Below, piece after piece: positions 40,084 through 50,745 of a stretch of DNA of 64,000 nt. A program made the position numbers and the translations under genes. The first letter of the stretch is position 1. Each line of letters opens with the position of its first letter. The notes beneath the pieces are model-generated. The model ran no database searches and was not told the DNA's origin. It worked only from the letters and a program-made list of their open reading frames with translations. The stretch is taken from NCBI RefSeq assembly GCF_020687825.1, contig NZ_JAJEWP010000005.1, positions 124,001 through 188,000 on the forward strand, written 5' to 3'. The DNA comes from Fluctibacter halophilus (GTDB taxonomy: Bacteria > Pseudomonadota > Gammaproteobacteria > Enterobacterales > Alteromonadaceae).

Positions 40084-40925
40084 TGACCATCAGAGCGGGT
40101 TCAGGGGGATTTACGCTTATCGAGTTGGTGACAGTGATTGTGATCCTTGCTGTGGTTGGCTTAGGTATGGTCAATTTCACCCGTTTGGGTACTCGTGTGT
40201 TTGTTGATGTCACTCAGCGCGATCAATTATTGTCCGACAGCCGTTTTCTGGTCGAGCGGCTGAACCGGGAAATTCGTACTGCATTGCCCAATAGCCTGCG
40301 GGTGACCGGCAATAGTAACGGGCACTGTCTGGAGTTTATGCCGATACGCTGGAGCACCTATTACTTTACCTTGCCGGTGGCTCCGGACACAGGCACAGAA
40401 GCTGAGGTGGCGTATGTGACCGCACTGGACACTCTGGTGCCGCCACCTTATACCTTGCAGGTTGGGGATCAGGCAATTGTGTACCCCTTGGTTGCCAGTG
40501 ATGTGTATGAGACCTCGGACAAATCCGTGGCGATTGATAGTGTTTCGGCACCGGTCGGTGGCAAAGTCACCCTAACCTTTGCAGACACTGCCTCGTTTCC
40601 TCAGGGGTCTCCCAGTCAGCGACTGTTTGTGATCAATCAGCCGGTCAGCTACTGCGCCTTGGCCGATGGCAGCGTGCGACGTTTCAGTGGCTATGGGGTG
40701 AATGCCGTGCAGCCACAACTTCAGGCGGTTGACGGTGGTGTGCTGATGGCTGAAAATCTGGTCAATCAATTGTCTGCAGCGGCGGGCAGCAGTAGCGATG
40801 ACCCGTTCAGGGTGGTGCCGGCAACCCTGACCCGCAGCGCCCTGGCGCTGGTGCGGCTGCGTTTCGGGCGAGACGCAGAGGTGATTACCTTTAACAATGA
40901 GGTACACTTACCCAATGCGCCATAG
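40083..40925 (+). CDS. mshO: Minor prepilin MshO
   Basis: A 280-residue prepilin with leader MTIRAGSGG and mature start FTLIELVTVIVILAVVGLG. The PilW/GspJ-type helix continues FLVERLNREIRTALPNS. The long globular part fits a large tip-type minor pilin. It overlaps mshD by one base and mshP by 11 bases. Confidence 0.88.
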   Translation: MTIRAGSGGFTLIELVTVIVILAVVGLGMVNFTRLGTRVFVDVTQRDQLLSDSRFLVERLNREIRTALPNSLRVTGNSNGHCLEFMPIRWSTYYFTLPVAPDTGTEAEVAYVTALDTLVPPPYTLQVGDQAIVYPLVASDVYETSDKSVAIDSVSAPVGGKVTLTFADTASFPQGSPSQRLFVINQPVSYCALADGSVRRFSGYGVNAVQPQLQAVDGGVLMAENLVNQLSAAAGSSSDDPFRVVPATLTRSALALVRLRFGRDAEVITFNNEVHLPNAP

Positions 40926-41340
40926 TAGCCGACCTATGCAAAGTGCTCGTACTCAACATGGAAGCATGTTGGTGATGGCTATTTTTGTGATAACGGTACT
41001 CGCCTTTCTTGGTCTTGCCGCGCTGCAACTACTCACTACCTCCAGTACCAATACCGTGTACGAAGTTTACGGCCTGAAGGCCCGTCAGGCGGCCCAGTCA
41101 GTGCTGGAAGCCAGTATGGTCAACGCCTTTCCACTGGATGGCAGCGTCGCCAGTTGTCAGGAAATCAACGAGGTGTTTGATGCCTCCTCCGGCCTGCAAG
41201 GCTGTCAGGCCGTGTCCCGATGTGCCCTGCAAACCTATGACAACGAAGTGTTTCTGCGTTTCGTCAGTACCGGCTCATGTCAGGTTGGCGAGATCTACAC
41301 CCAGCGTCGCTTGATGGTTGATACGGTGGTGGCGCAATGA
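40915..41340 (+). CDS. mshP: MSHA biogenesis protein MshP, PilX-like
   Basis: A 141-residue protein with a pilin-like N-terminal helix, GSMLVMAIFVITVLAFLGLA. It lacks the GFxxxE processing signature, as is usual for PilX/GspK-like MshP. Several cysteines lie in the C-terminal half (CQEI, GCQAV, RCAL, SCQV). I chose ATG 40915 because GAGG lies upstream, although at a slightly long spacing; ATG 40897 is open but has no site. It shares an ATGA with mshQ. Confidence 0.78.
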   Translation: MRHSSRPMQSARTQHGSMLVMAIFVITVLAFLGLAALQLLTTSSTNTVYEVYGLKARQAAQSVLEASMVNAFPLDGSVASCQEINEVFDASSGLQGCQAVSRCALQTYDNEVFLRFVSTGSCQVGEIYTQRRLMVDTVVAQ

Positions 41341-44300
41341 GAACGGTGTTGGCGGTGCTCATGGTAATGCTGTCGGGGTGGCAAAGCGCCTTGGCGCAGA
41401 GTTGTCAGGTGAATTTTCCTGATGGGTTGTCCACCACCGGCACCGGCGCGATCCATTTTGGCTACAACGCCCGTCTGATTGGCAGTCCCGACAACATACT
41501 GGACACCAACAACATTACCCAAAACGCTGGCTCGACACGCTATACCTGTACCACGGCTGATTGTTCCGCGGCTGTTACCGGTGGCCTGAACAGCTTTTCA
41601 CCGGGTCCGTTCCAGACCCATGCCAGTGCGGTTGATGCGTACATCGGCAACAACCGGGCTGCACAATTTGGTTCCTATGACTATTCTGCCTATCGCAATG
41701 TGGCAACCGGGCAAAAAACCGCGCTGTATTTCAGTGCCAATCATACAACTTACTATTTCAATTCCCTGTACATCGGCTATCAGAGCATTGTGTACCTGCG
41801 CGCCGGACAGACCTACTGGTTCAATGATTTGAGCATGAGCTCCGAAGTGGTGTTCAACGTGGTCGGTACCGGCACCGCGACGGTGTTTGTTAACAACAGT
41901 ACTTTGACCTTGCCCTTTGCGACCCGGATCAATAGCAGCAATTACTTTGCCGACGGTGATGCCAGTAAACTGGTGCTATACACCTATGGCAACCTGACCA
42001 TGAACAACCTGGCTACCGTATCAGGCTTGGTTTATAGCCAGGGGGCGGCCAATCTGGTGTCTGCCAGTTACCTGTCCGGCGCGCTGACTGCAGGTAGCGC
42101 GACGCTGAACAGTGAGTCAATTGTCAAATATCAACCTGCTGCTGTCAGCGGCGCCAATTATGGCGCCTTGTGTATTGCCCAGACGAGTCTGGTCGCCCGT
42201 TACGATTTTGAAGAAGCAGACTGGTTGGGGGCCGGTTCGGTATTGGATTCTTCCGGTAACGACAACCATGGCTCTCCGGTGGGTGGGGTTTCACCGGTGC
42301 AGTACAGTGGCGGTACTTGTTCGGTCTTGTCGGTGCCCTCGAACACCACAACGACCCAGGATGCGGTGGACTCACAGGTGGATATCAACGATGTGGGTAA
42401 CACCGGCAGTATTTCGTTCTGGTACCGCAGCCAGTTGGCTTGGTCGAATAGCACAGCCCGCCAGTTATTTGATGCCTCCAATCAGGTCCCAGACCTGGAT
42501 AAGCATTTTTACCTCAGTCTGGCCGGTGGTGTGCTGGAGTTTGGCATCGAAGATGACCTCGACCGTGGCGTGTTTGCCCGGTTGACCGGTCTGAGTTTTG
42601 CAGCCCAGGAATGGGTATTGATCACGGCGGTGTGGGATTTGCCCAACCGGCGCATTCAGTTGTATGCCAACCGGCCCGGCACCAATCGCACCACCACGGT
42701 CAGTGACAGTAACCTGACCAACGTGCTGGGCGATATGAGCACCTTGTATTGGGGAGATAATCGCAGCGGCTACTTTGTGCAACGCAGCACCGACAATTCC
42801 GCCAATGGCGAGTTCGATGAAGCCAGGATTTACAATTATGTGCGCAGCAGCAGCGAGATCCAGGCCGATGCCAGTAATCCGCCGTCGTGCACTGATCCTC
42901 TGCCTGCACCGGTTGCGCACTGGCCGATGGATGTTTGCAGTGTGGATGGCAGTGTTGGCGAAATTGAAGACGTGATAGGTAGTGCAGACGGTCAGACGGT
43001 CGATGGTGCAACCATTTCATCCAGTGGCCGTTATTGTCAGTCAGGTGAATTTGACGGTACCGGTCAGCATATTCTGATCCCTCACAATGCCGTATTTGCG
43101 TTGCCACAAGGCAGTATTTCACTGTGGTTAAAAACGCCGGACCTTACACACAACAATGACTACTCTACGGGTGGCCAGGGGATTTTTTCCAAAGATTCTA
43201 CCGGCACCGATTTTGGCGGCTATCACCTCGGCTTCTGGTTGGACGGCAACGGCGCGGCAGTGGTGCGCCACCAGGATGATGCGGATAACAGTTACATCAT
43301 TTATTCCAACAACGGCGTGCTGCAATCCGAACAGTGGCATCACTGGGTATACACCTTCGGACCTGCCGGCATGCAACTTTACATTGATGGAAACCTGGTC
43401 GGCAGTGTCAGCGGGTTTACCGGTGGCCTGGTGAGCAATCCTGAACCGGTGGTGCTCGGTTCCAACGGCTGGCAAACCGGCAATGGCGAAGCGTCACCGG
43501 CAGACTTACGGGATCATTTCCTCGGTCAATTGGATGACGTGCGTCTGTATGATCAGCAACTCACGGTCGATCAGGTACAAAGCCTTCGCGCTCTCAGTCC
43601 CTACGATTGTCTGGTGTGTCAGCAGACCGACGAATTGATTGCCCATTGGCCACTGGATCTGTGCAGTGTCGATGGCAGCAGTGACGAGGTCACCGATATT
43701 GTCAGCGCCTATCACGGCCAGACGGTCGGTGGCGCCAGCTTGAATCAGGATGGCAAGTATTGCCAATCCGGCGTATTGGACGGGGATACCGGTCATTTGT
43801 TGATGCCTTACCAGGGCGCTTATGAAACCCCGAACGGGGCGATTTCACTGTGGTTTAATAGCGCCGATGTGACCTTTAACAGCCATACCGGACAAGGGGG
43901 GCAGGCATTATTCTCACGTGACGCTGATACCTTTGGCGGTGGTGGTCACCTGACCATCTGGGTGCAGAATAACGGCGCCATCCGGGTTCGCCATCAGAGT
44001 GACAACACCAGCAATGACATCAGTGTCAGTAATCTGGTGCAAAGCAATCGCTGGTATCACCTGGTGTACAGTTGGGGTGTGCGCGGGATGGAGCTGTACC
44101 TCGACGGGGAGCTGGTCGGCAGCAAAGCCAGTTTCCGTGGCGGACTGGAAGGCAACCAGGAAGACATCGTGTTCGGTGCCAATGCCTGGACTACCCAGAA
44201 TAACAACAAAAACACCCCGGATTTACGCGATTTCTTTTACGGTGAACTGGATGACATTCGCTTTTTTGCCAGTCAGATAAGCGCCGATAAAGTGACCGCA

Positions 44301-47198
44301 CTGTATCAGCAACCATCCTACTCCTGCATCAATTGTGACACCGACGTGCTGGCGTTGTACGGCTTTGAACAAGACAGCTGGTCGGGCACCCGGCCCATAC
44401 TGGATACCAGCGGCAATACCCGGGATGGCTCGAATCTGGGTGATGTCAGTCCGTTATTTCCATCCCAACAGGTGGCGTGCCAGGTGATGGACGTGCCGGC
44501 AAACAGCGATACCACGGTGGATGCGATGGATACCCATATTGATATCAATGATCAGGGTGGTCGTGGCACCTTGTCGTTTTGGTATCGCAGTGCATTGGAC
44601 TGGAGTGATAGCACCGCGCGACAATTGCTCGACGCATCTTCTGATGTCACCAGCAAATATTTTTATCTCACCCTGGCGGGCGGCGAGCTGGAGTTTGCCC
44701 TCGAAGACAGCGATGATGCCGATGCCCAACTGAATGCCGGCGGATTGACCTATGCTGCGGGGGAGTGGGTGCACATCGCGATTGCCTGGGACCTGACCAC
44801 CGACAGCATGTGGCTGTTCGTCAACGGTGCACTGCTGGCACAGAATACCAGCCTCGGACTGAACGGCACGCTCGGTGATGTGGATACAGTGTACATTGGC
44901 GATAGCCGCAGCAGTTATGTGCGCAGTCTGGGCACTCATCATTCGGCCGAGGGGGAATTTGATGAGGTGCGGTTCTATGCCTTCGCGCAGGACGCCACCC
45001 AGGTGACCGAGGACATGGATGCGGCAGAGCCCTGTGCGCTGGTGGATCATTTTGAAATCCTTCACGACGGGATCGGTCTGACCTGCGAGGCCGAGTCGTT
45101 CACGGTGCGGGCGTGTGCGGATGCCGATTGCGATACGTTATTCGAAAGCAGTGTCAATGTTACCCTGGCGCCGTTTAACCAGGTGTTGTCATTCTCCTCC
45201 GGTCAGGCAACGGTGTTGGTGAATCACGATGTAGCGGAAACCCTGGAGCTGGGATTGAGCAGCACGTCTCCGGCGGCGTTCACCGTACCAGGATACCAGT
45301 GCCACAAAGGGGCCGTACAAAGCTGTCGTTTTGAGTTTACCGATGCCGCCTTTGAATGGTTCTCGCAGACGCCAGGCCAGCCGCTTGGCGATCAGGTGGC
45401 AGAAACGCCGTTTGATGGGGTGTCCTTGCGCGCGGTGAAAGATGAACAAGGTGTGTGTACTGCGCTGGTTGAGGGCAGCCACACGGTCACCCTGACCCAA
45501 CAGTGCAGCGATCCTGATGTTTGCCAGACACCGCTGACCGTTAACGGGGTTGCCTTGGCCGACGCCAACCCGGTGTCGCTGACGTTTGACAGCAACGGCT
45601 ATGCCGACGTGACCGGCCTGGCCTATGCCGATGCGGGTGAGATCAGTCTGGCTGCCAGCACTGACATCGCGACAGATACCGGCAATGTCACGATTGAGTC
45701 TGGTGTCAGTCGTTTTGTGGTTTACCCGGCATCGCTGGATATCAGCCAGACCGTTGCTGCCAATGGTAGCGTCGCAGGTGAGCCTTTCACCCTAGTCATC
45801 CAGGCCAAAGGCAGTGACGGTAGCGTGCTGCCGAATTATCGGCCCGGTCAGTTGCAGCTTAAATTGCAGCAGGACATCGGCGGCTTGCTGCCGGGCAAAC
45901 TGAATATCGGCACATTGGTCACCAGCTCTGCATCACCTGCGTGGCAGGATGTCGCTCTAGCCTTTAGTGATGGTGAATACCGTAATGGCAGTGCGACGTA
46001 CAACGAAGCCGACACGCTGCAGCTTTCGGTTCAGGATGCCGATTATCATGGCCATCTGATTGGCGGGGCGCCTGCAAGTCAGACATTGGGGCGCTTCGTA
46101 CCGGCGTATTTCAGTGCCGCCTGGCGAGCCTCCAATGCGGACCGTCACCCGTCACTGGTTCCTTACTGTGATGTCAGCAACAGCTTCAGTTATTACGGTC
46201 AGTCCATCGGTTTGTCGGCCACGCCGAAGCTGGTGATGCTGGCCAAAAATGCCGCGGGTGAGCAGATGGGCAACTATCGCGACAGCCGGAATGACTGGGA
46301 TTGGGCCAAAAATGCCAGCGCCGCTCAGATACTGTGGCAGGATGACACGCCGAAACTGACTGAACAGGGCGAAGTGGATCCCGCCGGTTGGCAGGTTGGG
46401 TTTGCCAGCACCCCGTCATTTAGTTTCACTGAACCCACCGGACGCTTCGGCACGTTGGTGATCACCATGGATGACGCCAGGATCAGTTATGCGCAACCGG
46501 TGCAACCGTTACCGCCTCACGACGGCGAAGTGACCCTCACCTGGTCCAAAGAAATGTTGACTGATGATCGCTTCGACCCGGCCAATCCGATTTGCTACCA
46601 CGGACAAGGGGGGGACTACACCACCGATGCGTGTCAGGGCTTCTCACCGGCCAGTGCGTTCACCGGCACAGAGCTGCGCAGTGGGCGGCTGGTGTTGGAC
46701 AATGCCTACGGACCCGAAACCCGCGACTTGCTGGTGCCGCTGCGCATAGAGCACCGTATTGATCAGTCCTGGCAGCTCAACACCGATGAACAATGCAGCG
46801 CGCTGGCCTGGACAGCCGCTCAGTACCGAATGAGTGAACCGCCGGGTACGTCCGACTACCGGGACGTCAGTGCCTGGACCAGTGTTGATTTGGCCCGTAC
46901 AGATTTGCGCCTTTACAATGGCCAGAGCGTGGCGCAGCAGGGTATTCACGTCAATCATCCGGTGGTAGCAGGGGTACCCCAACAGGGGCAGGCATTGTTG
47001 AGCATTAACCCCTATGCGGATGGCAGCGAAACCTGGGATGATTACCTTAATTTTGACTGGAACGGTGATGGTATGATCTGTAATCACAGCACCCAGCCGG
47101 GCTGTAGCAGCGAAACCATTGACCGACCGTCTGCTCTGCTATCCTTTGGGCAGTACCGTGGCAATGATCGGGTCATACATTGGCGGGAAACGTTCTGA
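41337..47198 (+). CDS. mshQ: Giant MSHA protein MshQ with lectin-type modules
   Basis: A 1953-residue exported protein. The signal peptide ends at about residue 20 (WQSALA). Residues about 21-280 form a beta-rich domain. Four LamG/concanavalin A-like modules follow, from about 283, 523, 765 and 1002. Modules 1 and 4 resemble each other (SFWYRS...STARQL), as do 2 and 3 (HWP.D.CSVDG, KYCQSG or RYCQSG), giving an A-B-B-A order. From about 1260 to the end is the large beta-rich C-terminal region typical of MshQ (DUF6701-like). It ends the msh operon and is a good candidate for a surface or tip adhesin, by inference. Confidence 0.9.
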   Translation: MRTVLAVLMVMLSGWQSALAQSCQVNFPDGLSTTGTGAIHFGYNARLIGSPDNILDTNNITQNAGSTRYTCTTADCSAAVTGGLNSFSPGPFQTHASAVDAYIGNNRAAQFGSYDYSAYRNVATGQKTALYFSANHTTYYFNSLYIGYQSIVYLRAGQTYWFNDLSMSSEVVFNVVGTGTATVFVNNSTLTLPFATRINSSNYFADGDASKLVLYTYGNLTMNNLATVSGLVYSQGAANLVSASYLSGALTAGSATLNSESIVKYQPAAVSGANYGALCIAQTSLVARYDFEEADWLGAGSVLDSSGNDNHGSPVGGVSPVQYSGGTCSVLSVPSNTTTTQDAVDSQVDINDVGNTGSISFWYRSQLAWSNSTARQLFDASNQVPDLDKHFYLSLAGGVLEFGIEDDLDRGVFARLTGLSFAAQEWVLITAVWDLPNRRIQLYANRPGTNRTTTVSDSNLTNVLGDMSTLYWGDNRSGYFVQRSTDNSANGEFDEARIYNYVRSSSEIQADASNPPSCTDPLPAPVAHWPMDVCSVDGSVGEIEDVIGSADGQTVDGATISSSGRYCQSGEFDGTGQHILIPHNAVFALPQGSISLWLKTPDLTHNNDYSTGGQGIFSKDSTGTDFGGYHLGFWLDGNGAAVVRHQDDADNSYIIYSNNGVLQSEQWHHWVYTFGPAGMQLYIDGNLVGSVSGFTGGLVSNPEPVVLGSNGWQTGNGEASPADLRDHFLGQLDDVRLYDQQLTVDQVQSLRALSPYDCLVCQQTDELIAHWPLDLCSVDGSSDEVTDIVSAYHGQTVGGASLNQDGKYCQSGVLDGDTGHLLMPYQGAYETPNGAISLWFNSADVTFNSHTGQGGQALFSRDADTFGGGGHLTIWVQNNGAIRVRHQSDNTSNDISVSNLVQSNRWYHLVYSWGVRGMELYLDGELVGSKASFRGGLEGNQEDIVFGANAWTTQNNNKNTPDLRDFFYGELDDIRFFASQISADKVTALYQQPSYSCINCDTDVLALYGFEQDSWSGTRPILDTSGNTRDGSNLGDVSPLFPSQQVACQVMDVPANSDTTVDAMDTHIDINDQGGRGTLSFWYRSALDWSDSTARQLLDASSDVTSKYFYLTLAGGELEFALEDSDDADAQLNAGGLTYAAGEWVHIAIAWDLTTDSMWLFVNGALLAQNTSLGLNGTLGDVDTVYIGDSRSSYVRSLGTHHSAEGEFDEVRFYAFAQDATQVTEDMDAAEPCALVDHFEILHDGIGLTCEAESFTVRACADADCDTLFESSVNVTLAPFNQVLSFSSGQATVLVNHDVAETLELGLSSTSPAAFTVPGYQCHKGAVQSCRFEFTDAAFEWFSQTPGQPLGDQVAETPFDGVSLRAVKDEQGVCTALVEGSHTVTLTQQCSDPDVCQTPLTVNGVALADANPVSLTFDSNGYADVTGLAYADAGEISLAASTDIATDTGNVTIESGVSRFVVYPASLDISQTVAANGSVAGEPFTLVIQAKGSDGSVLPNYRPGQLQLKLQQDIGGLLPGKLNIGTLVTSSASPAWQDVALAFSDGEYRNGSATYNEADTLQLSVQDADYHGHLIGGAPASQTLGRFVPAYFSAAWRASNADRHPSLVPYCDVSNSFSYYGQSIGLSATPKLVMLAKNAAGEQMGNYRDSRNDWDWAKNASAAQILWQDDTPKLTEQGEVDPAGWQVGFASTPSFSFTEPTGRFGTLVITMDDARISYAQPVQPLPPHDGEVTLTWSKEMLTDDRFDPANPICYHGQGGDYTTDACQGFSPASAFTGTELRSGRLVLDNAYGPETRDLLVPLRIEHRIDQSWQLNTDEQCSALAWTAAQYRMSEPPGTSDYRDVSAWTSVDLARTDLRLYNGQSVAQQGIHVNHPVVAGVPQQGQALLSINPYADGSETWDDYLNFDWNGDGMICNHSTQPGCSSETIDRPSALLSFGQYRGNDRVIHWRETF

Positions 47199-47419
47199 GT
47201 CGGTTTGCGCGCTGCCTGACCATGCACTTGGCCGGACAGGACAGGTTTTTGCCCATTCCCGGGACAGAACGCTTGCGCTTTTTGTGTCAACTCAATAGCA
47301 TAGAAGATTAGTGTGAAAATAAGCACATGGTTTTTTTCAGGCTCTGGCAATATGCTTGTCACCCATACGATAACAACAAAACGCTGTATGCCGTTTGGCA
47401 AAAAGTTTGGAACCGAATA

Positions 47420-49297
47420 ATGAATCGATTAGCACACTTGGCTCTGGCCGTCGCTGTTTCACTGAGTGCCCCGGCTGCATTGGCAGCCGATTTGTCGGTG
47501 CCCGAAATCGAGCAGCAAATCGCGCAGAAACAATCGGAGTATGCAAACTACAACGACAACCTGGCTGCAGAGACTGCCGCTGCGGGTACGTTGGAGTCGG
47601 AACTCGAAGAACTGCGCGAAAACGCTTCACTGGCTGAAGTGGACCGCCAGACTGCGCTGATTGAGATGAATCTTCAATACGAAAAAATGGTGGAAGATCC
47701 GTCGCTGGATATCACCCTGGTGCAGAAGAATTATCAGAATGCGGTGCGTGAACACAAACTGATCAAAGATGCCATCACTGATAAATACAATGCATGGCAG
47801 GCCAAGTTACGCGAAGTGGAACAACTGCAGGTGTCCAAACACAGCTTGCTGAATACCCTGGAAGGGTTAAAGGAATTGTTGAATACGGCCAGGGTTGACC
47901 GTCTGTACCGCGAATTTAATCAGAAAGAATCGGTCTCTGTTGCGCACAACATTGCCTGTGACCGAGACGAAACCCTGAACAAATGTATGGAGCGTGGCAA
48001 GAACCTCGCCAAGCAAAAAGCCTCCAAGCGTTTCCTCGATGCCATTTATGAAAGCCTCAGTGAATCCGTAGAAGCAGAACGTCGTCGAGCCTCTTCCGAT
48101 GGTTATGTGCAGGTACTGCGCAGTGAAGTGGTCGACAGCAACTTCTCCGGTATGGGCAATTTTAACGTACAGTTGAACGTGCAACTGCAGGGTAACCTCA
48201 AGCGTAACGAAGGTTGTCACTTGCTGGGTCTGGACGAGCGTTATTGTGTGCTGGACTCGGATAGCGCGGTGGCGGATACCGATCCTGTGGCCGTGCCTGC
48301 TGCTGTGTCTACCGACGAGTCGGTGATGCATGAGTTAATCGTACGCTCCAATGTGTTCGATGATGAAGTGTTCATCGACGGTGTCAGCTACGGTTCTACC
48401 CGTCTGCAAATCATGCTGCCTGCCGGTGAGCATGACGTTGAAGTGGTTAAACGGGGCTATGAGCCTTACCGCCAGTCTGTGATGTTAAAAGAAAACCAGA
48501 CCCTGCGAGTGGAACTGGAGCGTGCCAAATATACCTTTGCCAAAGGTGAACGCATTCAGGATATCCTCGCCGGTGACCTGCCTGGACCAAACCTGGTGGT
48601 CATTCCTGCGGGCAATTTCCGCATGGGTGATATCAGCGGTGTCGGCCTTGATAATGAGCGACCGGTGACGACCCAGGAATTGAGCTACTCCTATGGCGTA
48701 TCAGAAAACGAAATCACCGTTGGTCAGTTCCAGGCGTTTGTGGAAGCTACCAGTTATGTCACAGAAGCCGAACAGGACAAGGGTTGTGCCTATTACGACA
48801 ATGGCAAGGCCGTGTTCGAGGCGCAGCGCAACTGGCGTGCTCCTGGCTATATGCAAAGCGAAAATCACCCGGTGGTGTGCATCAGTGTTAACGATGCTCA
48901 GGCCTATGCAGACTGGTTGTCTGAAGCCAGTGGCCATACCTACCGTTTGCCGTCTGAAGTAGAGTGGGAATACGCTGCCCGTGCCGGCAAAGAGACCGAT
49001 TACTGGTGGGGTGAGGGCGTCGGTACTGACAATGCCAACTGCGGTTGGTGTGGTAGCGACTGGTCAAACGTCAGCGCAGCACCGGTTGCATCATTCGAGC
49101 GCAACGGCTTTGGGTTGTACGACACTGTCGGTAATGTGTGGGAATGGACCAACAGCAATCGCGTTCAAAGCGGTAGCGTCGTGCGTGGTGGCGCATGGAA
49201 CTTTGCGCCACGGTTAGCGCGGGTTTCCACCCGCATGGAACTGGATGCCAGCTTCCGTTCGAACTATATCGGTTTCCGCGTGGTCAGAGAACAGTAA
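47420..49297 (+). CDS. Exported coiled-coil, PEGA and FGE-fold protein
   Basis: A 625-residue protein with a signal peptide ending at about residue 23 (SAPAALAA). Residues about 25-150 are strongly helical and coiled-coil like. A middle region has CDRDETLNKC. A PEGA domain covers about 303-370 (VFIDGVSYGSTRLQIMLPAGEH). A formylglycine-generating-enzyme-type domain covers about 391-625 (VVIPAGNFRMGD, YRLPSEVEWEYAARAG, GNVWEWTNS, FRSNYIGFRVVRE). The C-terminal RGGAWNFAPRLARVSTR lacks both catalytic cysteines of true sulfatase-activating enzymes. A binding or scaffolding role in the envelope is more likely. I chose the ATG at 47420 to place the signal peptide first. Confidence 0.85.
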   Translation: MNRLAHLALAVAVSLSAPAALAADLSVPEIEQQIAQKQSEYANYNDNLAAETAAAGTLESELEELRENASLAEVDRQTALIEMNLQYEKMVEDPSLDITLVQKNYQNAVREHKLIKDAITDKYNAWQAKLREVEQLQVSKHSLLNTLEGLKELLNTARVDRLYREFNQKESVSVAHNIACDRDETLNKCMERGKNLAKQKASKRFLDAIYESLSESVEAERRRASSDGYVQVLRSEVVDSNFSGMGNFNVQLNVQLQGNLKRNEGCHLLGLDERYCVLDSDSAVADTDPVAVPAAVSTDESVMHELIVRSNVFDDEVFIDGVSYGSTRLQIMLPAGEHDVEVVKRGYEPYRQSVMLKENQTLRVELERAKYTFAKGERIQDILAGDLPGPNLVVIPAGNFRMGDISGVGLDNERPVTTQELSYSYGVSENEITVGQFQAFVEATSYVTEAEQDKGCAYYDNGKAVFEAQRNWRAPGYMQSENHPVVCISVNDAQAYADWLSEASGHTYRLPSEVEWEYAARAGKETDYWWGEGVGTDNANCGWCGSDWSNVSAAPVASFERNGFGLYDTVGNVWEWTNSNRVQSGSVVRGGAWNFAPRLARVSTRMELDASFRSNYIGFRVVREQ

Positions 49298-49324
49298 GCC
49301 CCGCGCTGCCAATGTAAATATCAG

Positions 49325-49348
49325 CCCGGCACTTGTGCCGGGTTTTTT
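49325..49348 (+). terminator. Terminator after the FGE-fold gene
   Basis: An eight-base-pair stem CCCGGCAC-TT-GTGCCGGG (49325-49342) is followed by six T. It separates the gene from the mre operon. Confidence 0.93.
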
Positions 49349-49464
49349 GTGCCAGCGATCGGCCCGGCATAGGGATAAAATGCCAACAATTTTAAGGTTT
49401 TTGCGCGATCTGCTCACGAAGTCGACAAAAATGATACTTTTAAGTGGCTTTTTATACCATCAAA

Positions 49465-49494
49465 GCCCCTGTTCACTTGCCGATCAGCAGGGGC
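49465..49494 (+). other. Hairpin in the presumed mreB leader
   Basis: GCCCCTG (49465-49471) pairs perfectly with CAGGGGC (49488-49494) across a 16-base loop, 53 bases before the mreB start. No T run follows. It could be a 5' leader structure. Confidence 0.4.
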
Positions 49495-49508
49495 ATTGGT
49501 AAAGTTAG

Positions 49509-50591
<1,083 letters not shown>

Positions 50592-50603
50592 GTACTGAAC
50601 ACG

Positions 50604-50630
50604 CATCACCGCCCATGGGTGGCGGTGATG
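50604..50630 (+). other. Long hairpin between mreB and mreC
   Basis: A ten-base-pair perfect stem, CATCACCGCC (50604-50613) with GGCGGTGATG (50621-50630), encloses a seven-base loop just after the mreB stop. No T run follows, so it may protect the mreB 3' end or attenuate readthrough. Confidence 0.6.
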
Positions 50631-50667
50631 TGACGATACACAGTTGGGGGAGTACAGGGTTATCGCT

Positions 50668-50745
50668 ATGGCAGTTGACGTTTTTACGCCGAACACGCTG
50701 ATGCAACCGCGAAGCCCTGTTGAAGTGGCGGGTGATGCACAATGA
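50668..50745 (+). CDS. Possible 25-residue leader peptide overlapping mreC
   Basis: An ATG at 50668 has AGGG about eight bases upstream and opens a 25-codon frame (MAVDVFTPNTLMQPRSP...). Its TGA stop overlaps the mreC start in an ATGA, the same coupling used by genes along this region. It could set the translation level of mreC relative to mreB. No homologue is recognised, and chance occurrence is possible. Confidence 0.35.
   Translation: MAVDVFTPNTLMQPRSPVEVAGDAQ

Noticed and set aside
47420-49297. Annotation as a sulfatase-activating formylglycine-generating enzyme
   Set aside because: The fold signatures are there, but the catalytic cysteine pair is absent and no sulfatase gene is nearby.
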